Assembly: GCA_030430975.1 (NCBI GenBank)
Contig: JAUIKB010000403.1
Coordinates: forward strand, 1-5,836
Direction: 5' to 3'
Source of the DNA: Polyangia bacterium
GTDB taxonomy: Bacteria > Myxococcota_A > Polyangia > Polyangiales > Polyangiaceae
DNA: 5,836 bases
The notes under the pieces are model-generated. The model ran no database searches. It saw nothing but the letters and a program-made list of their open reading frames with translations, and had not been told where the DNA came from. Below, piece by piece: positions 5,660 to 5,836 of the stretch. The first letter of the stretch is position 1, and every line of letters begins with the position of its first letter. Both the position numbers and the translations under genes were made by a program.

Positions 5660-5836
5660 ATTGCGACGTCAGCTCGAAAGGGTCCTCACGTTCGCCAATC
5701 GGCCCCATGACCCTGCCGGGCTTGCCACGTTTCGTGTGCTGTTCGGACTCTTGAATGCCGTGGCGGTGGCGCGCTTCATGGCGTTGGATTGGCCGTCTCA
5801 GCTGTACGGACGCCAGACGTTTTTCTTTCGATACTG
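5652..5836 (+). CDS. HTTM-domain membrane protein, 3'-truncated by window edge
   Basis: Only the first 61 codons are present; the frame stays open to the window end. The N-terminus is a short cytoplasmic-looking stretch rich in Arg and Glu, then a block with PAGLATFRVLFGLL (21-34) leading into a hydrophobic segment to about residue 44, then LDWPSQLY and FFFRY near the end. This FR-x-x-x-G pattern followed by a first membrane helix is typical of HTTM (horizontally transferred transmembrane) domain proteins, which share a fold with vitamin K-dependent gamma-glutamyl carboxylase. The start overlaps the imelysin stop by 8 bases and has GAGG six bases upstream, so it belongs to the same operon. 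Bacterial HTTM functions are mostly unknown; a membrane partner or a modifying enzyme for the two exported proteins is possible. The catalytic part would be downstream and cannot be judged here. Confidence 0.72.
   Translation, partial: MTELRRQLERVLTFANRPHDPAGLATFRVLFGLLNAVAVARFMALDWPSQLYGRQTFFFRY

Noticed and set aside
1..5836. CRISPR arrays, tRNA or rRNA genes, insertion sequences, phage or defence genes
   Set aside because: No spaced repeats, RNA-gene-like segments, transposase motifs or terminal inverted repeats were seen on reading both strands. All substantial coding sequence is explained by the five genes listed.

Overview
The window is GC-rich, densely coding DNA with every gene on the + strand. 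It most resembles a deltaproteobacterial or myxobacterial genome (Myxococcota, Polyangia-like). The main reason is the long Gly/Ala/Ser/Gln linker directly after the lipidation cysteine of the third gene, a style very common in lipoproteins of that group. Codon use is GC-biased in all genes. The taxonomic call is an inference from this style, not from a marker gene.

Layout. (1) Positions 1-995 hold the C-terminal part of a PhoD-family alkaline phosphatase/phosphodiesterase that starts outside the window. (2) Positions 1003-2637 hold a complete second PhoD-family enzyme, a diverged tandem paralogue. It begins 7 bases after the first gene stops, probably at a TTG codon, and carries a twin-arginine-like export signal. 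(3) Positions 2638-2837 are a 200-base AT-richer intergenic control region. It contains a tandem 9-bp repeat, a good Fur-box-like palindrome, an overlapping sigma70-type promoter and a clear ribosome binding site. (4) Positions 2838-4427 encode a DUF4856-type lipoprotein. (5) Positions 4424-5659 encode an imelysin-family (peptidase M75-like) envelope protein that overlaps the previous gene by 4 bases. (6) From 5652 to the window end is the start of an HTTM-domain membrane protein (related to vitamin K-dependent gamma-carboxylase), overlapping the imelysin gene by 8 bases.

How the parts fit. Genes 4-6 are overlapping and form one translationally coupled operon behind one promoter. The Fur-like site overlaps the -35 element, so the operon is predicted to be repressed when iron is plentiful. 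Imelysin-like proteins are associated with bacterial iron uptake, so the best reading is an iron-responsive envelope system of two exported, probably lipid-anchored, proteins plus a polytopic membrane protein. Its biochemistry is not established. The upstream PhoD pair is a separate unit. Known PhoD enzymes use an Fe3+/Ca2+ active site, which gives a possible but unproven link between phosphate release and iron supply at this locus.

The most interesting items are the Fur-controlled DUF4856-imelysin-HTTM module, the altered active-site-like motif of the imelysin protein (Asp-x-x-Asp where His-x-x-Glu is canonical), and the unexplained tandem repeat upstream of the promoter.
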